Below, one piece after another: positions 8,745 to 18,177 of a stretch of DNA of 64,000 bases. The notes under the pieces were generated by a model. It was not told where the DNA came from, ran no database searches, and saw only the letters and a list, made by a program, of their open reading frames with translations. Origin of the DNA: Clostridia bacterium (GTDB lineage: Bacteria > Bacillota > Clostridia > Oscillospirales > Acutalibacteraceae). How positions within the stretch are numbered: the stretch's first letter is position 1; every line of letters starts with the position of its first letter. The position numbers and the translations under genes were made by a program. The DNA lies in contig JAFQON010000011.1 in assembly GCA_017403185.1 (NCBI GenBank), positions 1 to 64,000 of the forward strand, written 5' to 3'.

Positions 8745-8803
8745 AGAAAGCTTACGGTTTCGCTTCAACCGTGAAAGATTTTATATGTAAGGAGATGCAA
8801 AAA

Positions 8804-10543
8804 ATGAAAAAAAACTTTCGTTCATTCATCGCGCTATTTCTTGTGTTGACAATGATTTTCACGGTAAATGCTTCGGCAGCATTTACTGCTGAGAAACACA
8901 GCAATCCTATTTATACCGTCACAAAAGTTTTAGGCGGTATCATTGACGGTGCCATAGAACTGTTGGGGTTTTTGGCACCTACTCCCGATTATCCCACAGT
9001 TGAAGAATACTTTGCTTCAGGCAGTGAAAATTTCTACGAAGGTACTGACAGTTTTATAGACAGCGCAGCTGACGGAGCAAAGTGGTCACTGGGCTTCGGG
9101 AAAGAAAGCCTTGTCCCTGCAAATCTTATTGACGGAACAAAAGAATATTACACCGGCGGATACTTCACTCAGAAGGTAAACGGCGTTTTTGACGATCAAA
9201 GGGCAAATGCAATCGCTCTTAATGACGGTTCAGGCAGAGGCACAACGGTTTTTGCTGCAATCGACGGTATAGGAGTTACCAACGGTGACATACGGGCAAT
9301 AAGAAGCGCCGTTGAGCAGAAGCTCAAGGAAAAAGGCATAAGCAGCGATATCAATGCCATTAACATTAACGCAACACACTGCCACACCGTTATTGATACA
9401 CAAGGCATAGGCCTCGACCTGCTGCCCAAAATTTTTCTCAGCTTCTTCGGCGGAGCAAAAAGATCGGTTGACACCGAATTCCTTGCAATAATGATTGACC
9501 GCACCTCCGATGCAATAGTTGAAGCTTATATGAATATGGAAAGCGGATCTCTCTTCTATTTTGAAACAACAGGCATGGGTAAAGATGAAGAATATAATCT
9601 TTATACCGAAGATGAATATCCTTATATAATCAACAAGAGATATTATACAGAAGGCTATCAGCACAGCTTTGCCTGCTTCAAATTTGTTCCCGACAACACA
9701 GAATCTGCAGAAACAATTTTTGCAAACATCGGCGCTCACCCCACTGTTGTTGACGAATCAACAAAGCTTCTTTCCGCAGACTTTCCTGCTTTTATGGAAG
9801 AAAAAATCAATGAAGCGGGTATGAATTTTATATTCATACAGGGTGCACAAGCTCCGGTTTCTGTTAATAAATGGGCTGAAATGCCTGAGGAAATCATAAA
9901 CGAGGTTGATGCAAAAATCCAGATTGACCCCACGGCTGAGGACTACAAGACAGCAATACACCTCGGTTATGAATATGCAAGGCTTATTCTCGAAGCTCAG
10001 AATAAAGCAAAAGAAATCGAACCAATACTCAATGTCAAAATGACTGAATATGTTGTCAAGCTTGAAACCGGTCTTTTTGCATACGGTGCTACCGAAGGCT
10101 TTATCGGCACAACAACGGTTAAGGATCCCTCAAGCAAAACCGGCTATTCAATCATTACCGAAGCAGGATATATAGAAATAGGCAGCGATATTGTTTTGCT
10201 TACAGCTCCCGGCGAAATCGTTCCTCAGCTTATTTACGGCAATGTTGTTTCAGCTGAGGACTCATATCACGGCACACCGTGGACTTATGAAGCAACAGCA
10301 AGCCTTGTGCCCGACAACAAAACAGTTCTTGTGATGGGGCTTTGCAACGATGCAATAGGCTACATACTTCCCGATAACGATTACGCACACTTCATCACAG
10401 ATATAATCTGGGATATCGACGGTGCGGATAAAGTCTTCGGCCCTTACCGCAGGCATTATGAAGAGATGCTTTCTCCCGGCAGCACAGCGGGTTCCGCAAC
10501 AATAGCTGTTCTTAACGAGCTCGTTAAGAGCGAAAATCCGTAA
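8804..10543 (+). CDS. Secreted neutral/alkaline ceramidase-family hydrolase
   Basis: 579 residues. A signal peptide (MKKNFRSF then a 15-residue hydrophobic core, VNASA cleavage) marks it as exported. It is a paralogue of the preceding gene: LGFGKESLVPAN, ATHCHTVIDTQG (candidate zinc ligands H192, H194), IGAHPTVV (third His) and LLSADFPAF (catalytic Ser position) align with the family landmarks. A predicted amphipathic stretch at residues 40-60 precedes the catalytic domain. AAGGAGATG gives the start at 8804 rather than 8771. It lies 59 nt after the first ceramidase-like gene, so the pair are probably co-transcribed: one enzyme outside, one inside. Actual substrates could be other N-acyl lipids. 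Confidence 0.75.
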   Translation: MKKNFRSFIALFLVLTMIFTVNASAAFTAEKHSNPIYTVTKVLGGIIDGAIELLGFLAPTPDYPTVEEYFASGSENFYEGTDSFIDSAADGAKWSLGFGKESLVPANLIDGTKEYYTGGYFTQKVNGVFDDQRANAIALNDGSGRGTTVFAAIDGIGVTNGDIRAIRSAVEQKLKEKGISSDINAININATHCHTVIDTQGIGLDLLPKIFLSFFGGAKRSVDTEFLAIMIDRTSDAIVEAYMNMESGSLFYFETTGMGKDEEYNLYTEDEYPYIINKRYYTEGYQHSFACFKFVPDNTESAETIFANIGAHPTVVDESTKLLSADFPAFMEEKINEAGMNFIFIQGAQAPVSVNKWAEMPEEIINEVDAKIQIDPTAEDYKTAIHLGYEYARLILEAQNKAKEIEPILNVKMTEYVVKLETGLFAYGATEGFIGTTTVKDPSSKTGYSIITEAGYIEIGSDIVLLTAPGEIVPQLIYGNVVSAEDSYHGTPWTYEATASLVPDNKTVLVMGLCNDAIGYILPDNDYAHFITDIIWDIDGADKVFGPYRRHYEEMLSPGSTAGSATIAVLNELVKSENP

Positions 10544-10572
10544 TCTTATTAAAATTGTAACGCTCAGCATTA

Positions 10573-10612
10573 AAGGCAGCAGCAGGTTCACTACCTCTGC
10601 TGCCTTGATTTA
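10573..10612 (+). terminator. Rho-independent terminator after the ceramidase-like pair
   Basis: A 10-bp stem AAGGCAGCAG/CTGCTGCCTT (10573-10582 with 10597-10606), strengthened by a GGT/ACC pair in the loop and followed by GATTTATT. It lies 30 nt after the stop codon. Confidence 0.75.
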
Positions 10613-10647
10613 TTAACAGAATATTATTTTAATCCGCAATTCAAATA

Positions 10648-10676
10648 TTGCAAAATACTCTGAAGCAAATTATAAT
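10648..10676 (+). promoter_or_regulatory. Sigma-A promoter of the glycosidase pseudogene
   Basis: -35 TTGCAA (10648-10653), 17-nt spacer, perfect -10 TATAAT (10671-10676), 46 nt before the ATG. The promoter is intact although the gene behind it is broken. Confidence 0.65.
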
Positions 10677-10722
10677 TAGATAAGTACAACGCAAATGTCT
10701 GAATTATAAGAAAGGCTTAACA

Positions 10723-11782
10723 ATGAAAAACAAGTTTGATATTAACAGCTTTATTTCTCCCGATATTTCTTGTGCACCCGTATATGTGTGGGTATGGAAC
10801 GATGCCAGCAGCTTCGAAATTATAGATTCTCAGCTCGCAGAAATGCAAGATCTCGGCATAAGAGCTTTTTATATTCTTCCCGAGCCCAAAAATTTTCGTC
10901 CCGACAGTATGCCCACCAATCTTACCCCTGACTATCTCTCCCCCGAATTCTTTGAGCTGTGTGCATATGCTGTTGAAAGGGCAAATAAACTCGGTATGCG
11001 TTGCTGGCTCTATGATGAAGGCGGCTGGCCTGATAGCAATGCACAGAAAAGCTGAAAATGCCGAGCTTTTCTTTTTGTTCCGTGAATGCGGAGAAAGCGA
11101 AGATTACCTTATTCATCTGCCTTCATCAAACGGTTATCTGCTTGATTTGACAAGCGGAAAGCTGCAACATTTCAAAACCGAAAACGGCATTTTCAAACTT
11201 TCTCTCAGTATAGGCGAAACGGCTGTTATATTGCTGACCAAAGAAGCTCTTGATACTGAAAGAAAAAGAGAATTCAAAAATAAATTAAATATTAAAAACA
11301 AGTTCACCTTCCGCAAAGAGCTTGAACTCATCTGCGACGAAAACGGATTCGAAAATATCAGTCACACCGAAAGGTCTGTTCCCGTCACACTCGGCGATTG
11401 GGCAAAGCTGCTCGGAAGTGCATACTCGGGCAGCGGTGTATATGAAACAAGCTTCACACTCCCCGCTGAAAAAATCGGTAAAGAAGGCGAAATTGATCTC
11501 GGAGTTGTTCATTTTTCGGCTGAGGTTTGCCTCAACGGTCAATCTTTGGGAACAGCTTTGATGCCTCCATACAAATTAAAAATTCCCGTTGATCTGCTTA
11601 AAGAAAGCAACGAGTTGAAAATAACCGTAACCAACACATCGGCGAATTGGTATATTCACACCGATTACTTTGACAAGCAGAAAATCAATGAGTTATCTCC
11701 GTATTTTGAGACAGAGCTTAAATTTGCAAAAGACCTTGTTTCAGGCGGATTGTACGGACCTGTTTCAATACATACCGAATAA
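10723..11782 (+). pseudogene. Glycoside hydrolase (GH106-like) with a large internal deletion
   Basis: Two halves of one enzyme lie in different frames. The first (10723-11055) is the N-terminus of a GH106/alpha-L-rhamnosidase-like TIM-barrel protein (VYVWVWND, QLAEMQDLGIRAFYI, GMRCWLYDEGGWP). After the WP motif it runs within six codons into a stop. The second part, from about 11042 in the +1-shifted frame to 11782, encodes only the C-terminal beta-sandwich (FRECGESEDYLIHLP, DLGVVHFSAEVCLNGQSLG, SGLYGPVSIHTE-like end). Intact relatives are some 800-1000 residues, so several hundred codons including the catalytic core are missing, and the junction near 11030-11060 also shifts the frame. AAAGG precedes the ATG. 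It is not expected to give an active enzyme. Confidence 0.8.
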
Positions 11783-11868
11783 GATTCCTTGTGAAATATT
11801 ATTCTGAAGCTTTCTTCAAACAATTATGAATTCGGGAAACAACAAATATATTAAATTGAGGGGAAATT

Positions 11869-12969
11869 ATGGAATACAGAAAACTGCCTCACGGAGGCGA
11901 AAACGAGAAATTCAGCGTGCTTGGTCTCGGCATGGGAGGGATAGGAAAAACTCCCGCTGAAGAGATTGAAGCAATAATCCGCAAAGCAATAGATAACGGT
12001 ATCAACTTTTTCGACCTTTGCACGGCAGGTGCATCATACGCTCCTATCGGCAGAGCGATTCACGATTGCCGTGAAAAAGTTTTTTTGCAGGTTCATTTCG
12101 GTGCTGTTTACGATGAAAGCGGCGAATACGGTTGGTGCCGTGACTTTGATACAATAAAAAAGACCTTTCTTTGGGAGCTTGATGCCCTTGGAACGGATTA
12201 TGTTGATTTCGGGTTCCTGCACTGTGTTGATGATGACGAAGACTTTGACACTCTTTGCAAAATCGGAGTTCTTGATTATATTAAAGAGCTTAAGGAGCAG
12301 GGCATCGTCAGACATATCGGTTTTTCTTCACACACCCCGAGTGTATCCAACCGTATCATTGATACAGGGCTTGCAGATATGATGATGTTCTCTCTCAACC
12401 CGGCCTATGATTTTGAAAAAGGTGACGAATACGGCATCGGCTCTGTCAGCGAACGGTTTGAGCTTTTCAAACGCTGCGAGCGTGAGGGTGTCGGCATTTC
12501 GGTCATGAAACCCTTTTTCGCAGGTCAGCTTCTCTCTGCGGAGCAATCCCCCTTCGGTGTGGCACTTACGCATAATCAATGCCTGCAATATGCCATTGAC
12601 CGACCGGGTGTGCTGACGGCAGTGCCGGGTGTTCAGACGATGGAACATCTTGATACACTGCTTGCATTTATTACGGCAGATGAAGAAGAAAGGGACTATT
12701 CCGTTATCGGCACATTCACAGCAGACACCGTCACGGGAACTTGTGTATATTGCAACCATTGTCAACCCTGCCCCGCCGGAATTGATATCGGTCTTGTAAA
12801 CAAATACTACGACCTTGCTCTTGCGGGAGATAATATTGCGGCAAATCACTACACCAAACTTTCAGTAAACGCAGAGGCTTGCCTGCACTGCGGGCATTGC
12901 GAAAGCCGCTGCCCCTTCTCGGTAAAACAAGAAAGCAGAATGAACGAGATTGCCAGATACTTCCGTTAA
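11869..12969 (+). CDS. Aldo/keto reductase with C-terminal 4Fe-4S ferredoxin domain
   Basis: 366 residues. The N-terminal 270 residues form an aldo/keto reductase TIM barrel (LGLGMGGIG, FFDLCTAGASY, GTDYVDFGFLH, HIGFSSHTPS, ISVMKPFFAGQL, PGVQTMEHL). The C-terminus carries two Cys clusters, CVYCNHCQPCP (residues about 291-301) and CLHCGHCESRCPF (about 338-350), which fit two 4Fe-4S clusters. This architecture is common in anaerobes, where the enzyme may couple ferredoxin-type electrons to reduction of a carbonyl or alpha-keto compound. GAGGGG precedes the ATG. It is a single gene downstream of the pseudogene; the substrate is unknown. Confidence 0.85.
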   Translation: MEYRKLPHGGENEKFSVLGLGMGGIGKTPAEEIEAIIRKAIDNGINFFDLCTAGASYAPIGRAIHDCREKVFLQVHFGAVYDESGEYGWCRDFDTIKKTFLWELDALGTDYVDFGFLHCVDDDEDFDTLCKIGVLDYIKELKEQGIVRHIGFSSHTPSVSNRIIDTGLADMMMFSLNPAYDFEKGDEYGIGSVSERFELFKRCEREGVGISVMKPFFAGQLLSAEQSPFGVALTHNQCLQYAIDRPGVLTAVPGVQTMEHLDTLLAFITADEEERDYSVIGTFTADTVTGTCVYCNHCQPCPAGIDIGLVNKYYDLALAGDNIAANHYTKLSVNAEACLHCGHCESRCPFSVKQESRMNEIARYFR

Positions 12970-13004
12970 CTTTTTCACTGTTGCAATTCAACTGTTTTGA
13001 CAGC

Positions 13005-13035
13005 AAATAAAAAGAGGCTGAAAAAATCAGCCTCT
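13005..13035 (-). terminator. Rho-independent terminator of the radical SAM gene
   Basis: A perfect 9-bp stem AGAGGCTGA/TCAGCCTCT (13013-13021 with 13027-13035). On the minus strand it is followed by TTTTTATTT. The stop codon of the 13027-14691 gene lies inside the stem, so the gene ends right on its terminator. Confidence 0.9.
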
Positions 13036-14691
13036 CTGTAAAATAAACAATTCATCGATATCATAAAAACTGCCTTCATATCTGTTATGAAGGTTTTTTT
13101 CTTTACCCTGATTAACTGCAAAAACCTGATTACATGAAGGAAGAACGGCAACTTTCATGTGTTTATCCACTTCTTCGGTAAAATATCTTTTCACTTTTCT
13201 GTAGAGCGGATTCTTGGTTTTAAAAAATCCGGGAATTTGTACCGATGCTGAACAGCAGAGCAAATCACACAGAATTTTTTCTTTTAATATTTCACCGTCA
13301 CATTTATTGCTGAAAAAATCATAAAGCTTAACCGCATAATCACAAAGCCGCATTCGGCTGCCGTTTACGCAGTTACCGAAACCGTTGAAAATATCAAACG
13401 GCAAAATACCAACCTCGTCAGTCAGATAATCAAGTGTAAGCAAAAAACGGCCACTGTTATAAAGCCTGTCAACCGCATCCTCACAGTTTTTCAGCATTTT
13501 AATCTCATCGCACGAAAGCCACGGAGTAGATATGACCTCATATGGCGGAGCATCGCTGAATAAACATGGGTATTTTTCAATATTTTCACGCATATCAGCA
13601 CCGTAAAGAAGCTTCAAAAAGCCCATCTGGAGCATATGTGCTTTAAGCGAATAAGCAATGTCAAATCCGTTTCTGAAGCTTTCAAAGTCTTCCCCCGTCA
13701 AGCCTGCAATAAGGTCAATATGGATGTGCATATTGTTAAAGCTTATGAGTTTTCTTATATTTTGGACAAGCTTTTCCGTATTGGTTTTCCGATTGATTCT
13801 TTTCAATGTTTCTTCATTAAAAGACTGCACACCTATTTCAAGCTGCACGGCACCGCAAGGCATGGATGACAAAATTTCAAGAGTACTTTCTTTTAAAATA
13901 TCTCCTGCAATTTCAAAGTGAAAGCACACATTCTCAGGGATTGTTTCACCATAGTTTTCTTTAATAAAAAGAAATATTTCGTTGGCTCTTTCTGCGTTCG
14001 CATTGAATGTGCGATCAACAAATTTAACGGTCTGCGTGCCGCTGTTTGAAAGCCTGATTATATCTTCTTTCACTCTTCGGATATCAAAAAAGCGAAGCGG
14101 TGAGCATCTTCCCGAAAGGCAGAAGGCACAGCTGAACGGACAGCCTCGGGCAGTTTCAATATATGATATTCTGCCGCCCAGTTTCTGAAAAAACTCATCA
14201 CCGTAAGGCGACGGCGGATCATCCTTATATTCACTTTCAGTGACACTTATAATTTCATTGCCTTCTCTGTATGTAAGACCCGCCACGGTGCTCAGATCAC
14301 CATTGATATTATCGAGAAAATCAGGGAAAGCCCACTCCCCTTCACCGGAAAGAACAAAATCCGTGAATTCATATTTCTCAAGAATATCCTTTGGTCTGTA
14401 TGCTGCTTCGGGGCCGCCGAGAACAATTTTGCAAGCGTGATTTTGCTTTATAATACGGCAGATTTCAAGGGTTTTGGTTATGTTCCAGATATAGCATGAA
14501 AAAGCAACAACATCCGGTTTTTCATTTATAATTTCGTTGGCGAAAGCTTCTGCATCACCGTTGATTGTGCTTTCCGTAACAATAATGTCATATGCGTTTT
14601 TTGAGAATTCACGAACCCCCGCAAGCAAGCACCACGGTGAAAGCGAAGCATGAACATATTTTGAATTAAGGCATGAAATGACAACCTTCAT
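13027..14691 (-). CDS. B12-binding-domain radical SAM protein
   Basis: 554 residues. Residues 1-130 form a cobalamin-binding Rossmann domain (LGGPEAAYRP, VLSGEGEWAF). The radical SAM core starts at 180 with ARGCPFSCAFCLSGRC (C184, C188, C191 bind the 4Fe-4S cluster), followed by VKFVDRTFNAN, EIGVQSFNEETLKRINR and HIDLIAGLTGE. The roughly 160-residue C-terminus matches the DUF4080-type tail seen on many Clostridial members. Class B radical SAM enzymes methylate or rearrange unactivated carbons, but this subgroup has no assigned substrate. It lies 69 nt downstream of the beta-helix gene on the same strand. Confidence 0.85.
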   Translation of the reverse strand: MKVVISCLNSKYVHASLSPWCLLAGVREFSKNAYDIIVTESTINGDAEAFANEIINEKPDVVAFSCYIWNITKTLEICRIIKQNHACKIVLGGPEAAYRPKDILEKYEFTDFVLSGEGEWAFPDFLDNINGDLSTVAGLTYREGNEIISVTESEYKDDPPSPYGDEFFQKLGGRISYIETARGCPFSCAFCLSGRCSPLRFFDIRRVKEDIIRLSNSGTQTVKFVDRTFNANAERANEIFLFIKENYGETIPENVCFHFEIAGDILKESTLEILSSMPCGAVQLEIGVQSFNEETLKRINRKTNTEKLVQNIRKLISFNNMHIHIDLIAGLTGEDFESFRNGFDIAYSLKAHMLQMGFLKLLYGADMRENIEKYPCLFSDAPPYEVISTPWLSCDEIKMLKNCEDAVDRLYNSGRFLLTLDYLTDEVGILPFDIFNGFGNCVNGSRMRLCDYAVKLYDFFSNKCDGEILKEKILCDLLCCSASVQIPGFFKTKNPLYRKVKRYFTEEVDKHMKVAVLPSCNQVFAVNQGKEKNLHNRYEGSFYDIDELFILQRG

Positions 14692-14760
14692 ATCGGCTCC
14701 TTTTGGTAATAAACAGAGAATTCATATAAATTCAAATGCAGATTTTATTTATTCAAGCAA

Positions 14761-16398
14761 TTATGCTTCGCTTACATCACAATACTTACCGATATCAAAC
14801 AACATTTTGGTAAATGACGACTTTTTGCCGCAAACGGTAATATTATCAAGCTCAACCTGCACGGTGTTGGTGTTGCTGTCCGTGCCGGCTATCTTGGGCT
14901 TCATATATGAAGTATATGATATGTTTTTAAAAACAACATTTTTAATTTCGAAATTCTCCGCTTCCTCGTCATAAATCTTAACAAGAATCGGTCTGCCTTC
15001 ATCTCGGAATATTTCAATGTTTTCAAAAAGAATACCGTCTATGCTGCCTTCAGTCTGCTCTGCCACTACAACAAGCGAACCTATTCTGTCGTTATCCCAG
15101 ATGCCGTCACGGTAAATCACGGCACAGTCACGGAAGGTAACATCAGATATCTTTTTTTTGACTTCTCCCGTTATTCCGAAGCATCTCGCATAACCGCCCC
15201 ATGCAATACAATTTGTGAATGCGATATTTTTGCTGTCCATTGTACCGCCGAGAGCTTTCACCTCAAATGTGTCGTCTGCAACTCTTGCGAAGCAGTTGTT
15301 CACCGTTACATTATGGCTGTTGCAGATTGCAAAGCCGTCACAATTTCCTCGGTTGCCTATTATATCAACATCATCAACTCTTACATCGGTGCAGCAATAA
15401 GAAATAAACGACCACTCCGGTGAATTGATGATTTTGATTCCGCTGATGTTGATATTATTGCAGCTTGTGAAAACAACTCCCCTGCGCTCCCGTCTGTCAA
15501 GTCGGGTAAGATCAATAACGCCCCTGCCGGTGAGGGTTAAATTGTTGCAATTATTAAAATTCAGGAACGGATAGCGTGTAAGACCGATTGAATTATGATA
15601 AGGCGCACTTTCTTCAAAATACTTGTTTTCATCTTCTGCGCAGTCAATATCATAAAGGTGGTTTGCGATAACATATGCACCTTCACGCAGATAGATTACC
15701 TGATTGTTCATTGCGTAAAAATTGACATAGTCATATTCGTATACACCCTTATCAAGAACAGTCACATTATCCTCACCGTATTCTTCAATATATTCTGCTA
15801 TTTCGGCATCCTCGTCAATTTTTTCGCGAACCATAAGAGTATAGCCGTAATATTGATTTGCTCCGTTGAAAAGAAAGGTGTAAATACCTGTTTTGCTTAT
15901 CGATGCGGTCACTGTGTTATTTTTGCATTGTGCTTCAACACCGTGCGATTCCGGCAAAACAACAGCATTATTAAGTGACACATCGGCACCTGTTATTTCA
16001 ATATTAAACGAAAAATCTTTACCCGCATCAACATATATTTCAGAAAATGAGTGAAGAGTACCCGTATCATCAGCACGGATAAATACCACCGAAGCATAAA
16101 CCGGTATTTCCTCTCCGCTTACCTTTGCAGTGTAGTAAGGCGATACTGTTATGCCGTTTATATCATCGTATCCGCCCGACTGAACATACTCGGGCAATTC
16201 CGCCGAAGCACGCCCAACAAGCTCCTGCTCGGTGAGCTTTGCTTCTTCAAGAGTAACAATTGCGTTCTCGGGATATTCGAGAAATGAAAAATCAAAGCCC
16301 TCACTCTCAGGATAAATTGTCGCAGGGCAAAACAAATTTGAGCAAAAGACTGAAGCTGTTGTTAAAACCGTGAATACAAATTTAATAAAAGCCTGCAT
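14761..16398 (-). CDS. Secreted right-handed beta-helix glycosidase (GH28-like)
   Basis: 545 residues with a signal peptide (MQAFIKFVFTVLTTASVFC). After a beta-sandwich N-terminus (to about 230) comes a parallel beta-helix with repeated coils of the NNLTLTGRGVIDL / NNINISGIKIINSPEWS / HNVTVNNCFARVADDTFEVK type. The GNCDGFAI and VADDTFEVK segments correspond to the catalytic Asp and Asp-Asp of GH28 polygalacturonases; the usual Gly-His and Arg-Ile-Lys motifs are replaced by CFGITGE and less clear residues. The overall layout also recalls GH49-type dextranases. It is predicted to cut a polysaccharide outside the cell; the exact linkage is not predictable. AAGGAGATG decides the start at 16398 over the longer frame at 16440. 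Confidence 0.75.
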   Translation of the reverse strand: MQAFIKFVFTVLTTASVFCSNLFCPATIYPESEGFDFSFLEYPENAIVTLEEAKLTEQELVGRASAELPEYVQSGGYDDINGITVSPYYTAKVSGEEIPVYASVVFIRADDTGTLHSFSEIYVDAGKDFSFNIEITGADVSLNNAVVLPESHGVEAQCKNNTVTASISKTGIYTFLFNGANQYYGYTLMVREKIDEDAEIAEYIEEYGEDNVTVLDKGVYEYDYVNFYAMNNQVIYLREGAYVIANHLYDIDCAEDENKYFEESAPYHNSIGLTRYPFLNFNNCNNLTLTGRGVIDLTRLDRRERRGVVFTSCNNINISGIKIINSPEWSFISYCCTDVRVDDVDIIGNRGNCDGFAICNSHNVTVNNCFARVADDTFEVKALGGTMDSKNIAFTNCIAWGGYARCFGITGEVKKKISDVTFRDCAVIYRDGIWDNDRIGSLVVVAEQTEGSIDGILFENIEIFRDEGRPILVKIYDEEAENFEIKNVVFKNISYTSYMKPKIAGTDSNTNTVQVELDNITVCGKKSSFTKMLFDIGKYCDVSEA

Positions 16399-16441
16399 TG
16401 AAACATCTCCTTGAAAACACTTCAAATTTAATCTTAACAAT

Positions 16442-16470
16442 AATTATAAAGCCGTATGTATAATATGTCA
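16442..16470 (-). promoter_or_regulatory. Consensus sigma-A promoter of the beta-helix gene
   Basis: On the minus strand, perfect -35 TTGACA (16465-16470), 17-nt spacer and perfect -10 TATAAT (16442-16447), 44 nt upstream of the ATG at 16398. Confidence 0.8.
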
Positions 16471-16489
16471 AATATACATTTTATTTTTA

Positions 16490-16518
16490 GTGGAAATTTT
16501 TAATCATATATGATATAA
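16490..16518 (+). promoter_or_regulatory. Sigma-A promoter of the CrtI-like/ferredoxin reductase pair
   Basis: -35 TGGAAA (16490-16495), 17-nt spacer, -10 TATAAT (16513-16518). It leaves an unusually long leader of about 110 nt before the ATG at 16633, and is arranged back to back with the promoter at 16442-16470. Confidence 0.5.
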
Positions 16519-16632
16519 TTACTATAATAAGCAAAAAGTTCCGAAGTCATTGCAGTATGTTCTATTGAATACTTCCGAAAATCTTTTTGTTCGAATACAC
16601 AAATTTACTATTTTTATGAAAGAAGTGAAAAT

Positions 16633-18177
16633 ATGGTAAAAAACTATGATGCAGTCGTTATAGGCGCAGGTAACGGCGGACTTGTTGCATCGGCACGCCT
16701 TGCCAAAGAGGGTAAAAAAACGCTGCTTATTGAGCGCCATAATTTGCCCGGCGGTTTTGCCACAAGCTTTGTAAGAGGCAGATTTGAATTTGAAGCATCG
16801 CTTCATGAGCTCTGCGGTATCGGCTCCATCACAGGCAAATCACCGCTGCAGAAAATTTTTCAGGAGGTTGGAGCTGCCGATAAAATAGAATGGATTGCGC
16901 TTGATGAAGCATACAGGCTTATCACTCTGGACAAAAACGAAAAATGTGATTATTCAATGCCTTTGGGCAAGGATGCTTTTATTGCCAAGCTTGAGGAATA
17001 TGATCCGGGCTCAGCACCTGTGGTTACAAAGATTTTTGACCTTATTGAAAGCATTGAAAAAACACTGGATTTTGTAAGCAACATTGAAGATTTCAAGCCC
17101 TCAATGATAAAAGAAATTTTTTCTGAACACACAGAGTTTCTTAAGGTTGCAAACTATTCTGTTGATGAGGTGCTGAAGGCTTTTGGCACAAGCCAAAAGA
17201 CAAGAGATATTCTTAACGGATACTGGTGCTATCTCGGTCAGCCCACAGATGAGCTCAATGCAATCCACTATTTCACAATGCTTCACTCATATTTAATTGA
17301 CGGCGCTGTTATCCCCAAAGGCAGAAGTCACCAGATAAGCACAGCCTTGCTTGAAGCTTTTACCGAAAACGGCGGTGAGGCATGGTTTAACACAAGTGTT
17401 AAGAAAATAATTATCAAAAACGGTTCGGCAACAGGCGTTATACTTGATGACGGCACACAAATTAACGCCAAAGCAGTTATCTGCAACGCTTCACCGTATA
17501 ACGCCTACACAAAGCTTATTGATGAAAATGCCGTTCCCGATAAGCTCAAAAAAGAAGTTAACGCCAAAACATTGGGCGCAAAAGGCTTTGCTGTATTTCT
17601 TGGCCTAAACCGTTCCGCAGAGGAATTGGGACTTGACAACCATACATATTTTATTTACCCGACCAACGATAACAGAAAATGCTATGAACTGAGCAAAAAA
17701 ATTGAAACAAATGATGTTCAGGCAACGGTTTGCCTTAACAAAGCCTTTGATGACTGCTCTCCCGAAGGCACAAGCATTCTTTATATGACCTCCATTTTTG
17801 CAGGAGATGAATGGAGCAAGGTTTCAGTTAAGGATTATTATAAGACAAAGCTTGCTTTTGCAGAAAAAATGATAAATAATTTTGAAAAAGCAACGGGTAT
17901 ATCAATCAGAGATTACATCGAAGAAATTGAAATCTCAACGCCGATGACCTATGCCCGATATACAGACGCTCCTGCAGGAACCATTTACGGATACGAAGCA
18001 AGCAAGGAAGACGGAATTGTCAAAAGAATTGTTTTTGATATGATAGACAAAGGAATACCCGGTCTTTATTTTGCCGGCGGCTACACAACAAGGCATATGG
18101 GCTATTCACCCAGCTACACAACCGGTGATATGGCAGCAAAGGCCGCAATACTCGCTATGGAAAAGGAGGCAAAATAA
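16633..18177 (+). CDS. Phytoene-desaturase/CrtI-like FAD-dependent oxidoreductase
   Basis: 514 residues. The N-terminal dinucleotide fold (VVIGAGNGGLVASARLAKEG, then LLIERHNLPGG) and the C-terminal PGLYFAGGYTTRHMGYSPSYTTGDMAAKA are hallmarks of the phytoene dehydrogenase/carotenoid isomerase/retinol saturase superfamily (FAD flavoproteins acting on polyenes or related lipids). It is not a typical CrtI: there is no phytoene synthase nearby, and it is directly followed, with no gap (TAA then ATG), by a 2Fe-2S reductase that could feed it electrons. A reductase role (saturation of double bonds) therefore seems at least as likely as desaturation. The ribosome site (AAGAAGTG) is modest. Confidence 0.75.
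   Translation: MVKNYDAVVIGAGNGGLVASARLAKEGKKTLLIERHNLPGGFATSFVRGRFEFEASLHELCGIGSITGKSPLQKIFQEVGAADKIEWIALDEAYRLITLDKNEKCDYSMPLGKDAFIAKLEEYDPGSAPVVTKIFDLIESIEKTLDFVSNIEDFKPSMIKEIFSEHTEFLKVANYSVDEVLKAFGTSQKTRDILNGYWCYLGQPTDELNAIHYFTMLHSYLIDGAVIPKGRSHQISTALLEAFTENGGEAWFNTSVKKIIIKNGSATGVILDDGTQINAKAVICNASPYNAYTKLIDENAVPDKLKKEVNAKTLGAKGFAVFLGLNRSAEELGLDNHTYFIYPTNDNRKCYELSKKIETNDVQATVCLNKAFDDCSPEGTSILYMTSIFAGDEWSKVSVKDYYKTKLAFAEKMINNFEKATGISIRDYIEEIEISTPMTYARYTDAPAGTIYGYEASKEDGIVKRIVFDMIDKGIPGLYFAGGYTTRHMGYSPSYTTGDMAAKAAILAMEKEAK

Noticed and set aside
16633..18177. Carotenoid biosynthesis cluster with the CrtO-like gene
   Set aside because: The two genes are about 16 kb apart, on different strands, and no phytoene or diapophytoene synthase is present.
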